Shown: in pieces, positions 44,599-53,700 of the stretch
How positions within the stretch are numbered: the first letter of the stretch is position 1
How the letters are laid out: every line of letters begins with the position of its first letter
Source: UPXZ01 sp964634605
GTDB taxonomy: Bacteria > Bacteroidota > Bacteroidia > Bacteroidales > Paludibacteraceae
Direction: 5' to 3'
Assembly: GCA_964634605.1 (NCBI GenBank)
Contig: CAZWLJ010000004.1
Location: forward strand, 74,417 to 138,416
Length of the DNA: 64,000 bases
Notes under the pieces: generated by a model
The model's database searches: none
The model's input: the letters and a program-made list of their open reading frames with translations, nothing else
What the model was told of the DNA's origin: nothing
Translations under genes and position numbers: made by a program

Positions 44599-44634
44599 GA
44601 AGAGAGTGATGATTTCACTCTCTTCTCTTTTTCA
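44599..44634 (+). terminator. Terminator of the sigma/small-protein unit
   Basis: GAAGAGAGTGA (44599-44609) pairs perfectly with TCACTCTCTTC (44615-44625) and is followed by TCTTTTTC. Confidence 0.8.
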
Positions 44635-44768
44635 CAACCTTCATTCTATCTTTTCCAGGATCTGAATCCGCCTCTAATCTCTTAAATATCAAGAAAAAAA
44701 TTACTCTATTAATATATTTTAATTTAGTTAATTAATTTAATTTTTTACCCCACTTTAATATAATTTTT

Positions 44769-44776
44769 TATCTTTG
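44769..44776 (+). promoter_or_regulatory. Bacteroidetes -7 element for the T9SS cargo gene
   Basis: TATCTTTG lies 28 bases before the chosen ATG at 44804. Predicted start is near 44782. The upstream region is very AT-rich. Confidence 0.6.
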
Positions 44777-44803
44777 CACACTATAACCTTTTTAGTCAAA
44801 GAA

Positions 44804-47800
44804 ATGAAAAAATCCAAATTCTACCTTTTAGCTTCATTGCTTGTGTTTTTCACTTTCAGTTCAGCACAAATCAATCAATTTACCCCTTACGATGAGCTGC
44901 CCGAGCTGAATAAATCATACAAGCCAACTTACTCTGAAGACATGCCCGAATGGGGAAAAATGCTCTACACATATCCTGTCAATTTTAATGAAATTGATCG
45001 TGCCTTCATCAAATGGGAAGCAGCCAATAAGGATAAAAAAACTCCGCTCATGCGTTATTTCAAAATATGGCGCAAGGCAATCACTCCTTATGTTGATTCT
45101 GAAGGAAAAATAGAAACCCCGGATATACAGCGCATTAACCAGAACCTGGTAAAATTCCAGACACAACCACTCCAGCCAAGACGTGCGCCAGCAGCTGGAA
45201 ACTCGTCCAGCTGGACTTTCTGGGGACCCAAAGAGACATACTGGCTGAACGAAAGCGGAAGTGCCACAGCCCCCAAAACTGCTCCCTGGCAAGCAAACGT
45301 CTATTCATTCGACGTGACAGATAAAAATCCGAACTTACTTTACGCAGGAACTGAAACCGGTTTTATCAACAAGTCAACAGATAAAGGTAAAACCTGGATA
45401 CTTCAGGGGCTTAACTATCCGTTTGGAGGTGGCGCCGGAGCCATTGCCATTCATCCGGTGAATTCAGACACCGTGCTTGTCGGAGCCGGAAGTGCTATCC
45501 ACCAAACTCTGAACGGAGGTGAAACATGGAAAAGAGTAGCAAGTTCAACAGGAGGAATTAACAGGATGAAATATGATAATAATAACCCCTCCAATGCAAT
45601 AGCCTGTTCTTCAAGTGGTATATTTACAAGCGTTAACGCCGGACTGAGCTGGACGAAAAGAACATCCACAGACACATGGGATATAGAATACAAACCAGGT
45701 CAAAGTGATACCATTTATGCACTGACAAAAAACACTTCCAACAAATATATATTTACGCAATCAATAAATGGCGGAATAAACTTCTCCACTGTAACTAATT
45801 TTCCGGATACATTAATCGTTGGATCAGGTGGTTTACTCGCTGTGACTCCGGCATCACCTGACATTGTACAGGTTATTATGCTTACAAAAAACATGAATAA
45901 CCGTCCGCTGATATACGAGGGAACCAACAAAAAAGGAAACTGGACATGGATTCGGAAATTTGTCGGTTCTGATGGAGCATTCACCAGCGATAAGCTCACC
46001 AACGGACAGGGGTATTTTGACCTGGTATTTGAAATCTCACCCACTAATAAAAACATTGTTTACGCCGGTACTACTTCCCTATTTAAATCCTCGAATGGAG
46101 GATCAAGCTACAGCGCTATTGGCGGATATGCCGGTAGTTTTAGTATTCACCCTGACATTCAGGACATGAAGATATTGGCCAACGGCGACACCTGGGTTTC
46201 CACAGATGGCGGTATGAACCTGACTACTAACAACTTTACCACATCAACCGGTCACTTTGCCCTGAACAAGATGCTTGTCGGTTCGGATATGTGGGGATTT
46301 CATCAGGGCTGGAATGAAGATATTATTGTTGGAGGAAGATATCACAACGGTAATACTTCGATGACAGATTTTTACGGAGAAAAAGCATTACGTATGGGTG
46401 GAGGTGAATCTCCGACAGGCTGGGTAATCCAGGGGAAAAGCCGTCATGTGGTATTTGACGACCTGGGTAGCGGATGGATTCTGCCTAAAAAAGCGGAAGG
46501 TAAGCCCGAAGGACGCTTCACATTCTCCAAACATCCGAATATGGAAGGCTACGGAGCCCTGAGGAGCAATGTTGTGGCTCATCCTTATTATTCAGGCCAG
46601 CTTTACGTGGGAAGCGACAATGCACTTTGGGTGAGCAAAGATTTCGGATTAACGTTCGATATGCTCTATGATTTCGGAGGAAATGTCAGATATTTTGATA
46701 TAAGTACCGCAAATCCCGATGTAATATACGTTGATATTAATCAGAAAGGTTTATATAAGAGCGAAGACGGTGGAAAAACTTTTGAAAAGAGAGTGAATAT
46801 TGCCGGTTCATCAGGTGGAAACCTTCGTTTTGTAATTTCACCTTACGATAGCGATGTCATTTACTCGAGTTTAACTCACGGCGTATGGGATAACACAAGA
46901 AGTGAAGTTTACAAAAGTTTAAATGGTGGCAAAACCTGGACACAATGGTCGTACTTCGGATCAGGTGCTGTTATTAAAACACTCGCAATACAGCCTACGA
47001 CTGAAGGTAAAGACCTGGTTTACGCATTTATGGATACCTATGGATTTAATTCAGGCACAGTAAAATTCCGCAAAGGTGATGGAGGATCATGGACTGAATT
47101 TGGAACGGGCTATCCGAATGGTATGAGAATCAATCATGCTTTACCTTTCTTCCGCGACAGTAAAATACGTGTTGGCGGCAGCGCCGGAGTATGGGAAAGT
47201 CCTTTAGCCGAGACCGAATTTACTCCGGTAGCAGTGCCCTGGGCTGACAAACAATCTTACGAGAGCCCTGCTGACACTATCCGGTTTGATGACCATTCGT
47301 ATCTGAATCACAAAGATGCCGTATGGACCTGGTCATTCTCACCTGAGGCAAAATATGTAAGTGATATTCATGCCCGCAATCCTAAAGTATTGTTCAGCGA
47401 ACCGGGTTTTTATTCTGTAACTTTAAGCATCACTCAGAACGATACAACGGTAAGTAAAACTGTTACAAACATGATTGAGGTTAAAATTGCACCATCAATA
47501 GATAATTGCGACAGACCGGGTGAACTCCCGAAGAACATTATGAAAGCAACTGTTGACAGTTATCAGTCCGGTGAAGACGGCAGCAGAGCCATTGACGGAA
47601 ACACGTCAACTCTTTGGCACACACCATGGAGTGGCAGTCCTGCACACCCGCACTTTATACAGCTTGACCTGGGAGATAATTACAATATCAGCAAATTTAT
47701 TCATACACCCAGAACTGACGGTGCAAACGGACGTATCAAAGAATATGAATTATATATTTCAGATAATGTAACTAACTGGGGAACGTACGTATCGAAAGGA

Positions 47801-48220
47801 GAGTTCGAAAACTCCAGCGCACCTACAACAGTGGAATTCCCTGTTAAGACTGGCAGGTATGTAAAACTGGTTGCATTAAGTGAAGTAAACGGAACCGGAT
47901 GGACTTCTGTTGCAGAAATCGGATTTATCGGCTGCAGAGTAACAACATCGGTAAACCATTATTTCAGTGACGAGTCTGTTCACGCATTTCCTATCCCTGC
48001 AAGCAACCTGATAACTGTTAATCTGCCGTTCCAGAACGGGCTGAATGCTTATTCTTATTCCGTATTCTCTGCTACAGGACAAATGCTGAGTTCGGGAAAC
48101 GCCGGAGAAAATCAGCGTACATTAAGTATTGATGTAAGCAATTATCCTTCAGGAAATTATTTTGTAATTCTTGAAGATAAAACAGGTATTAATTACAGAG
48201 TGAAATTTATCAAAAGATAA
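44804..48220 (+). CDS. Large secreted T9SS protein: BNR/sortilin-like repeats, PKD, discoidin (F5/8C), sorting domain
   Basis: The 1138-residue protein has a signal peptide (MKKSKFYLLASLLVFFTFSSAQ). Many BNR/VPS10-like propeller repeats fill about residues 150-780 (repeated STDKGKTW, NGGETWKR, KSSNGG, STDGG, KSEDGGKTFEK, SLNGGKTW). A PKD-like segment follows (about 825-900, VWTWSFSPEAKYVS with GFYSVTLSIT), then a discoidin domain (about 920-1055, SRAIDGNTSTLWHTPW, HFIQLDLGDNYNISKF). The C-terminal sorting domain (about 1065-1138) ends YPSGNYFVILEDKTGINYRVKFIKR. It should be exported by the type IX system and may bind glycans. ATG 44804 is chosen over 44774 because it begins at the signal peptide. 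Confidence 0.92.
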   Translation: MKKSKFYLLASLLVFFTFSSAQINQFTPYDELPELNKSYKPTYSEDMPEWGKMLYTYPVNFNEIDRAFIKWEAANKDKKTPLMRYFKIWRKAITPYVDSEGKIETPDIQRINQNLVKFQTQPLQPRRAPAAGNSSSWTFWGPKETYWLNESGSATAPKTAPWQANVYSFDVTDKNPNLLYAGTETGFINKSTDKGKTWILQGLNYPFGGGAGAIAIHPVNSDTVLVGAGSAIHQTLNGGETWKRVASSTGGINRMKYDNNNPSNAIACSSSGIFTSVNAGLSWTKRTSTDTWDIEYKPGQSDTIYALTKNTSNKYIFTQSINGGINFSTVTNFPDTLIVGSGGLLAVTPASPDIVQVIMLTKNMNNRPLIYEGTNKKGNWTWIRKFVGSDGAFTSDKLTNGQGYFDLVFEISPTNKNIVYAGTTSLFKSSNGGSSYSAIGGYAGSFSIHPDIQDMKILANGDTWVSTDGGMNLTTNNFTTSTGHFALNKMLVGSDMWGFHQGWNEDIIVGGRYHNGNTSMTDFYGEKALRMGGGESPTGWVIQGKSRHVVFDDLGSGWILPKKAEGKPEGRFTFSKHPNMEGYGALRSNVVAHPYYSGQLYVGSDNALWVSKDFGLTFDMLYDFGGNVRYFDISTANPDVIYVDINQKGLYKSEDGGKTFEKRVNIAGSSGGNLRFVISPYDSDVIYSSLTHGVWDNTRSEVYKSLNGGKTWTQWSYFGSGAVIKTLAIQPTTEGKDLVYAFMDTYGFNSGTVKFRKGDGGSWTEFGTGYPNGMRINHALPFFRDSKIRVGGSAGVWESPLAETEFTPVAVPWADKQSYESPADTIRFDDHSYLNHKDAVWTWSFSPEAKYVSDIHARNPKVLFSEPGFYSVTLSITQNDTTVSKTVTNMIEVKIAPSIDNCDRPGELPKNIMKATVDSYQSGEDGSRAIDGNTSTLWHTPWSGSPAHPHFIQLDLGDNYNISKFIHTPRTDGANGRIKEYELYISDNVTNWGTYVSKGEFENSSAPTTVEFPVKTGRYVKLVALSEVNGTGWTSVAEIGFIGCRVTTSVNHYFSDESVHAFPIPASNLITVNLPFQNGLNAYSYSVFSATGQMLSSGNAGENQRTLSIDVSNYPSGNYFVILEDKTGINYRVKFIKR

Positions 48221-48250
48221 TAATTGATTATTATAACAATAAGGCTGTTG

Positions 48251-48283
48251 AAAAAAGCTGCTCCATGAGGGCAGCTTTTTTTA
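48251..48283 (+). terminator. Terminator of the T9SS cargo gene
   Basis: AAAAAAGCTGC (48251-48261) pairs with GCAGCTTTTTT (48271-48281), loop 9 bases. Confidence 0.85.
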
Positions 48284-48350
48284 TTACGGCAAATGAACCT
48301 GTCTGATTTGTGAATTTCGGTTTCCTGTTGATTTTTCACAAAAAATAGTG

Positions 48351-48358
48351 TATGTTTG
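48351..48358 (+). promoter_or_regulatory. Bacteroidetes -7 element for rpe
   Basis: TATGTTTG. It overlaps the ATG at 48352, so that ATG cannot be the start; the ATG at 48379 is chosen instead. Confidence 0.6.
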
Positions 48359-48378
48359 TATATAAATATCAATTCAGC

Positions 48379-49026
48379 ATGACCAGAATAATTTCCCCGT
48401 CGCTTTTAGCTGCCAATTTCGGCAATTTGCAGGCAGAATGTGAAATGATCAACCGCAGCGAAGCAGAATGGCTTCACATCGATGTGATGGATGGTGTTTT
48501 TGTACCAAATATTTCATTTGGCTTTCCGGTAATAGAAGCAGTAAAAAAACACTGCACAAAACCACTGGATGTTCATCTGATGATTTCAGAGCCGGAAAAA
48601 TACCTGGAGCGGTTTGTGAAAGCAGGAGCTGAAATTCTGACCGTTCATCTTGAAACACTGAAGAATCCGTTTGACACGCTTCGCACAATCCGCGACCTGG
48701 GAGTAAAAGTCGGCCTTACCATCAATCCGGATATCCCGGTCAGAAATTTATACGGCCTTATAGGTCATTCAGATATGGTTCTGCTGATGTCGGTATTTGC
48801 CGGTTACGGCGGACAGAAATTTATTGAAGAGACCTATCAGCGTATCGGTGAACTGAGGGAGATGATTGCTGACGAAAATCCGGATTGCCTGATTCAGGTT
48901 GACGGAGGTGTGAGTATTGAAAATGCGCAGAATCTTTTTGATGCTGGTGTGAATGTGCTGGTAGCCGGTAGTGCTGTATTCAGCGCACCCGATCCGATTG
49001 GTTACATTCATCAGTTACTGCTCTAA
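48379..49026 (+). CDS. rpe: Ribulose-phosphate 3-epimerase
   Basis: The 215-residue TIM-barrel enzyme interconverts ribulose-5-P and xylulose-5-P. Motifs are ISPSLLAANFGNL, LHIDVMDGVFVPNISFG, DVHLMISEPEKYL, HLETLKNP, INPDIPVRNL, VFAGYGGQKFI and VDGGVSIENA, i.e. the metal-binding His/Asp and phosphate loops are present. ComEC follows by 11 bases, so the two may be cotranscribed. Confidence 0.96.
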   Translation: MTRIISPSLLAANFGNLQAECEMINRSEAEWLHIDVMDGVFVPNISFGFPVIEAVKKHCTKPLDVHLMISEPEKYLERFVKAGAEILTVHLETLKNPFDTLRTIRDLGVKVGLTINPDIPVRNLYGLIGHSDMVLLMSVFAGYGGQKFIEETYQRIGELREMIADENPDCLIQVDGGVSIENAQNLFDAGVNVLVAGSAVFSAPDPIGYIHQLLL

Positions 49027-49037
49027 AAAAAAACAGA

Positions 49038-51092
49038 ATGAATTTCCTGCAGCGCACTCCGTTTTTTCGTTTTTTGCTGTTTTTAGCAGCAGGAATAGTG
49101 CTCTTTCAGTTTGTCAGTCTTCCGGATATGGTATTGAAAGTCATTGTGTCTGTGGCGCTTATCGGATTGCTTTGTCATTTCTTTTTGCTCAAACAGGAAA
49201 AGCTGTATCAATTCAGGTGGATTTTCGGATTTTCAGCAGCTTTGCTTTTGCTCACCGCGGGATATATCAGTTCACTTCTATTCGAGAAAAAGCATTTTTT
49301 TCAGGAACTTAACAACAGAGGAATTTATGAGGCAGAACTGCGCTCGGCGCCGGTAGAGAAAGAACGCTCATTCATGTGCAGGGTAAAATTAATCCGAAAA
49401 TATGAATCAGGAAAAGCAGAAACATGTGGTGGCACATCCATTATCTATCTGCAAAAAGACAGCGCTGCTGACAAACTTCTATTAGGCGACCGCTTGCTTT
49501 TCGAGGCCGAATTCAAAACACCCGACGGTGTGCAAAATCGGGGCGGATTTGACTATTCCAGGTACCTGAAACGTCAGGGAATAAATGCCACAGCGTACAT
49601 TCCGGCCGAAAAGTGGAAAAAATACGGAAGAAATACATCTTTTGATTTATTACGCCTGGCCGATTATTCCAGAGATTACCTGTTGAAAATATACCAGAAA
49701 TTCAACATCGAAGGTGATGAATTTGCCGTACTGGCTGCGCTTACGCTGGGATACACTGATGCCCTGCAACCGGATTTACTGAAAAGCTACAGTGCTACGG
49801 GAGCCACACACATCCTCTCGGTAAGTGGCTTACATGTCGGTATTGTGTATGCCGTCATGTTATTTCTACTGGGTTTCCTTTCGAAAACGAAAAGACAAAA
49901 AATAATCCGGGCAATCATCATAACATTTTTTATCTGGATGTATGCATTCCTGACGGGCATGTCAGCCGCGGTAATGAGAGCTGCACTGATGATTACGTTT
50001 ATGGCAGCCGGTACGTGCTCTGAGAAGAAATCGCAGGTTGTAAACACGGTGCTGATTTCAGCCTTTCTGATGCTTCTGTTCAATCCGAATCTGCTGTTCA
50101 ATATCGGCTTTCAGTTAAGTTATTCGGCTGTTTTGAGCATCTTGTACTTTTATCCTCAAATTTCAAAACTGCTGTATGTAAAAAATAAGTTTTTAAAAAA
50201 AGTATGGGATCTTGCTGCCGTTTCGGTAGCAGCACAAGTTGGTACAGCCCCTTTTATATTGTACTATTTCCATCAATTCCCGAACTATTTTCTGCTTACC
50301 AATTTCATTGCCATACCGCTTTCCACAGGAATAATATATCTGGCAATGGCGCTGTTGTTTCTGTCGGGTATTCCTCTCCTCTCCGGCGGGATAGCTTACC
50401 TTCTCAACGGAACAATCAGCTTAATGAATTTTCTTATTGAAAAAATTCAGGAAATACCGGGTTCAATCAGCCAGATACCACTGAACGGGATTCAGCTTAT
50501 ATTATGTTTCCTGATGATTTTTTCGCTCAGTGTCTATTTAATCAACCGAAAATACCCCGCGCTTCTCACGGGCCTGACTGCAATCCTGCTCATTCTTGTT
50601 GTTTATAATATTCAGACATATAACACTTTGAACAGCTCAAGAATGATTGTATTTTCACACAACCGCGTTCCGGTAATAAATTTCATCAGCGGAATGAGTA
50701 ATTTTGTATTTACCACAGACTCGCTTCAGGCTGAGAAAACAGCTTCTTCATACTGGCAAAGCCATTTACTGGATGATCCCGTTTATCTGAATCAGTCTGA
50801 ATGGTATGACGACGGATTTGTATATTTCAGAAATAAACGGATACTGATATTGAAAGACGATTTTCTGAAGAACAAAACAACATCCGGACCCATTGAAGTG
50901 GATTATCTGATTATTACAAACAAGCAAAAACCCAGGATGGAACAAATACTTACCTGCATCCATCCTGAAATGGTGATAGTTGACAAAAGCATATCGCAAT
51001 GGTACACCAGCCATATAAGGGAAATTTGCAGAAGCAGGCAAGTTAAATTTTACTCAGTATCCGAAGCTGGAGCTTACATTACCAACCTGTAA
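49038..51092 (+). CDS. comEC: ComEC/Rec2-family membrane protein
   Basis: The 684-residue multi-pass protein has a DUF4131-like N-terminal part (GDRLLFEAEFKTPDGVQNRGGFDYSRYLKRQGINATAYI) and the Competence domain (about 210-500: ALTLGYTDALQPDLLKSYSATGATHILSVSGLHVGIVYAVM, FLTGMSAAVMRAALMITFM). The final ~170 residues correspond in position to the usual metallo-beta-lactamase-like part but I see no HxHxDH motif, so it is probably the short or degenerate form. ComEC forms the DNA uptake channel in transformable bacteria; other competence genes are not in the window. Confidence 0.9.
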   Translation: MNFLQRTPFFRFLLFLAAGIVLFQFVSLPDMVLKVIVSVALIGLLCHFFLLKQEKLYQFRWIFGFSAALLLLTAGYISSLLFEKKHFFQELNNRGIYEAELRSAPVEKERSFMCRVKLIRKYESGKAETCGGTSIIYLQKDSAADKLLLGDRLLFEAEFKTPDGVQNRGGFDYSRYLKRQGINATAYIPAEKWKKYGRNTSFDLLRLADYSRDYLLKIYQKFNIEGDEFAVLAALTLGYTDALQPDLLKSYSATGATHILSVSGLHVGIVYAVMLFLLGFLSKTKRQKIIRAIIITFFIWMYAFLTGMSAAVMRAALMITFMAAGTCSEKKSQVVNTVLISAFLMLLFNPNLLFNIGFQLSYSAVLSILYFYPQISKLLYVKNKFLKKVWDLAAVSVAAQVGTAPFILYYFHQFPNYFLLTNFIAIPLSTGIIYLAMALLFLSGIPLLSGGIAYLLNGTISLMNFLIEKIQEIPGSISQIPLNGIQLILCFLMIFSLSVYLINRKYPALLTGLTAILLILVVYNIQTYNTLNSSRMIVFSHNRVPVINFISGMSNFVFTTDSLQAEKTASSYWQSHLLDDPVYLNQSEWYDDGFVYFRNKRILILKDDFLKNKTTSGPIEVDYLIITNKQKPRMEQILTCIHPEMVIVDKSISQWYTSHIREICRSRQVKFYSVSEAGAYITNL

Positions 51093-51145
51093 AGTTAAAA
51101 ATCAATCCTGTTTCAGAATCATATTCAAAGTCGCCGATTTTTTGC

Positions 51146-51153
51146 TATTTTTG
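51146..51153 (+). promoter_or_regulatory. Bacteroidetes -7 element for the DHH phosphoesterase gene
   Basis: TATTTTTG with a predicted start near 51160 and a leader of about 20 nt. Confidence 0.5.
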
Positions 51154-51180
51154 CATTTTAAATCCTTAAAATAGTGAAAA

Positions 51181-52206
51181 ATGATTTCTAAAGTTATCGC
51201 CGAAGAGCAAATTCACAAATTAAAACGAGAAATCGAAAACGCAGAGAATATCGTACTTGTCTCACATGTGGGACCGGACGGTGATGCTTTGGGTTCTGCA
51301 CTGGGTATGTGGCATTTTCTGATGACTATCGATAAAACACCGAAAGTTATCGTCCCCACACCGCCACCGAATTTTCTGATGTGGATGCCCGGCGCCGATA
51401 AAATTATTATTTATACAGAAAATCACGAAGAAGCCGACAGAGTGATTGACGATGCTGAACTTATTCTGGCTGTCGACTTTAATACACCAAGCCGGCTGGC
51501 AATGATGGCTGATAAAGTAGTGGGTGCAAAAGCACGTAAAATCCTGATTGACCATCACCTGAATCCGAGCCAGGATTTCGTTAATCTGGTGATTTCCTAC
51601 CCACAGGTTTCATCAACCAGCGAGCTGATTTTCAGGGCAATATGCCGTATGGGACATTTCTCGGATATCAACCTTGGGTGTGCTGAATGTATTTATGTGG
51701 GCATGATGACCGATACCGGAGGATTTACCTACAATTCCAATCACGAAGAAATATATTCAATCATCTACGAACTGATAAAACTCGGGGTGGACAAAGATGA
51801 TATTTACCGCAAAGTGTACAACACCTTCTCGGCAGACAGAATGCGTCTGATGGGTTATTGCCTTTACCGTAAAATGAAAATATATCCTGAATACCAGGCT
51901 GCTTTGATCACCCTTACTCAAAAAGAAATGCATGAATTCAACTACGACAACGGAGATGCCGAAGGTTTTGTGAACATTCCCCTGTCAATACAGGGAATAA
52001 ACTTCACCGTGTTCATGCGCGAAGATCCGGACAAAATCAAAGTTTCCTTACGGTCTCAGGGTACATTTCCCACCAATAAGTTTGCTTCCGAAGTTTTCGG
52101 AGGTGGCGGACATCTCAACGCATCGGGCGGCGAAAGCTACACCTCGCTGAAAGAAGCCATCCGAAAATTCGAAGAAGCATTACCGTTGTTTACCGAATTC
52201 TTGTAA
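51181..52206 (+). CDS. DHH/DHHA1 phosphoesterase (NrnA-like)
   Basis: The 341-residue protein has the first metal motif VSHVGPDGDALGSALG, AVDFNTPSR, DHH in ILIDHHLNPSQDF, MTDTGGFTYNSNHEE, and a C-terminal DHHA1 domain with VFGGGGHLNASGG. NrnA-type enzymes degrade nanoRNAs and dephosphorylate pAp. It is monocistronic and followed by a 216-base gap. Confidence 0.93.
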   Translation: MISKVIAEEQIHKLKREIENAENIVLVSHVGPDGDALGSALGMWHFLMTIDKTPKVIVPTPPPNFLMWMPGADKIIIYTENHEEADRVIDDAELILAVDFNTPSRLAMMADKVVGAKARKILIDHHLNPSQDFVNLVISYPQVSSTSELIFRAICRMGHFSDINLGCAECIYVGMMTDTGGFTYNSNHEEIYSIIYELIKLGVDKDDIYRKVYNTFSADRMRLMGYCLYRKMKIYPEYQAALITLTQKEMHEFNYDNGDAEGFVNIPLSIQGINFTVFMREDPDKIKVSLRSQGTFPTNKFASEVFGGGGHLNASGGESYTSLKEAIRKFEEALPLFTEFL

Positions 52207-52422
52207 TGCAACTGACGAATTCCGGCAAAACATTTTTTCATTCCGTAAAACCGGTATTATCCCAATAAATTAAACTCAAACTTATTACCTGTTTTTTCCC
52301 TGTGAACTTTTCGGGACAAACAGAAAAATGAAACGAGCATGTAATTACCTCATATCCTGAGCTATTGTAATATTGAAAAGCGAGTTTCATCTGACAATCA
52401 TTAAAAAACAGTACATTAGCTG
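52207..52422. other. Intergenic region before the threonine cluster
   Basis: 216 bases, AT-rich. No clear promoter element, terminator or RNA motif was recognised. Confidence 0.4.
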
Positions 52423-53631
52423 ATGAAATACATTATTATACTCGGAGATGGTATGGCCGACGAGCCGATTGAATCAATCGGTAACAAAACGGTACTTCAG
52501 GCGGCAAATACTCCGAACATTGACAGGCTTGCAAAAATGGGCCGATGCGGAATGCTCGATACGATACCTTCAGGATTTGCTCCAGGGAGCGAAATAGCCA
52601 ACCTCTCGGTGCTGGGCTACGACCTGAATGAATGTTTCGAAGGCCGCGGCACACTCGAAGCTGCGAGCATGGGAATAGCCATCGAAGATGATGAAATGGC
52701 CATGCGCTGCAACCTGATATGCCTGGAAGATGGAAAAATTAAAAGCCACTCAGCAGGACATATAGGCAACGAAGAAGCCGGGGAATTAATCCGGTTTCTG
52801 CAGTATGAGCTGGGAGATGAACGATTCAGTTTTCATTCAGGTGTTTCGTACCGCCACCTGCTCAAGATGAAAAACGGGAACAAAAACATCAGCTGTACAC
52901 CTCCACATGATGTTCCGGGTACTCCTTTCAGAAATGTAATGATAAAACCATACGTTCCCGAAGCAGAACAAACAGCCGCATTGCTCAATGAACTGATACT
53001 GAAATCTCAAAATCTGCTCGGGAATCACCCGGTAAATCTCAAACGCCAATCGCAGGGAAAAGACACGGCAAACAGCATTTGGCCCTGGTCGCCGGGTTAC
53101 AGGCCAAACATGAAAAAAATAACCGAAATATACCATATAAAAAGCGGTTCGGTCATTTCGGCTGTCGATTTGATAAAAGGAATAGGAGTATATGCTGGTT
53201 TGAAAAATATACAAGTGGCTGGCGCTACCGGACTTTACGACACCAACTACGAAGGCAAGGCACAAGCTGCCATTGATGCTTTGAGATCGGATAATTTCGT
53301 GTATCTTCATATCGAAGCCAGCGACGAAGCCGGGCATGAAGGTGACGTGGATTTGAAAATTAAAACTGTTGAAAATCTGGACAACCGGATTGTAAGACCA
53401 ATCATGAATGAATTGCTCGCATGGAGCGAACCTGTGACAATAGCATTGCTGCCCGACCATCCGACACCCTGTGCAATAAGGACTCACACGAAAACTCCGG
53501 TTCCATTTATTATATACCGTACCGGAAACGAGGCGGACGATGTGGACCAATACGATGAATTCGCCTGTCAGTCGGGGAGTTACGGCCTGTTGAAAGGAAA
53601 TGAGTTTATTCAGGAATTTTTCAGACAATAA
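52423..53631 (+). CDS. Phosphoglycerate-mutase-like protein, probable homoserine kinase
   Basis: The 402-residue member of the ApgM family in the alkaline-phosphatase superfamily shows IIILGDGMAD at the start, GSEIANLSVLGYD, HIEASDEAGHEGDVDLKI, and LLPDHPTPCAIRTHTKTPVPF near the end with metal ligands. In Bacteroidetes and some other bacteria this subfamily is encoded next to threonine synthase and is proposed to replace ThrB as homoserine kinase. Here threonine synthase lies two genes on, which supports that role. Cofactor-independent phosphoglycerate mutase is the alternative. Confidence 0.85.
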   Translation: MKYIIILGDGMADEPIESIGNKTVLQAANTPNIDRLAKMGRCGMLDTIPSGFAPGSEIANLSVLGYDLNECFEGRGTLEAASMGIAIEDDEMAMRCNLICLEDGKIKSHSAGHIGNEEAGELIRFLQYELGDERFSFHSGVSYRHLLKMKNGNKNISCTPPHDVPGTPFRNVMIKPYVPEAEQTAALLNELILKSQNLLGNHPVNLKRQSQGKDTANSIWPWSPGYRPNMKKITEIYHIKSGSVISAVDLIKGIGVYAGLKNIQVAGATGLYDTNYEGKAQAAIDALRSDNFVYLHIEASDEAGHEGDVDLKIKTVENLDNRIVRPIMNELLAWSEPVTIALLPDHPTPCAIRTHTKTPVPFIIYRTGNEADDVDQYDEFACQSGSYGLLKGNEFIQEFFRQ

Positions 53632-53700
53632 TTTTATCAACCGGAAATGACATACGCTTAATATCGCACTCGGGAACTCTCACATTTTTTAGTTCGAACT

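Noticed and set aside
48352..48378. ATG at 48352 as the start of rpe
   Set aside because: It overlaps a TATGTTTG promoter element, and the conserved protein begins at the ATG at 48379.
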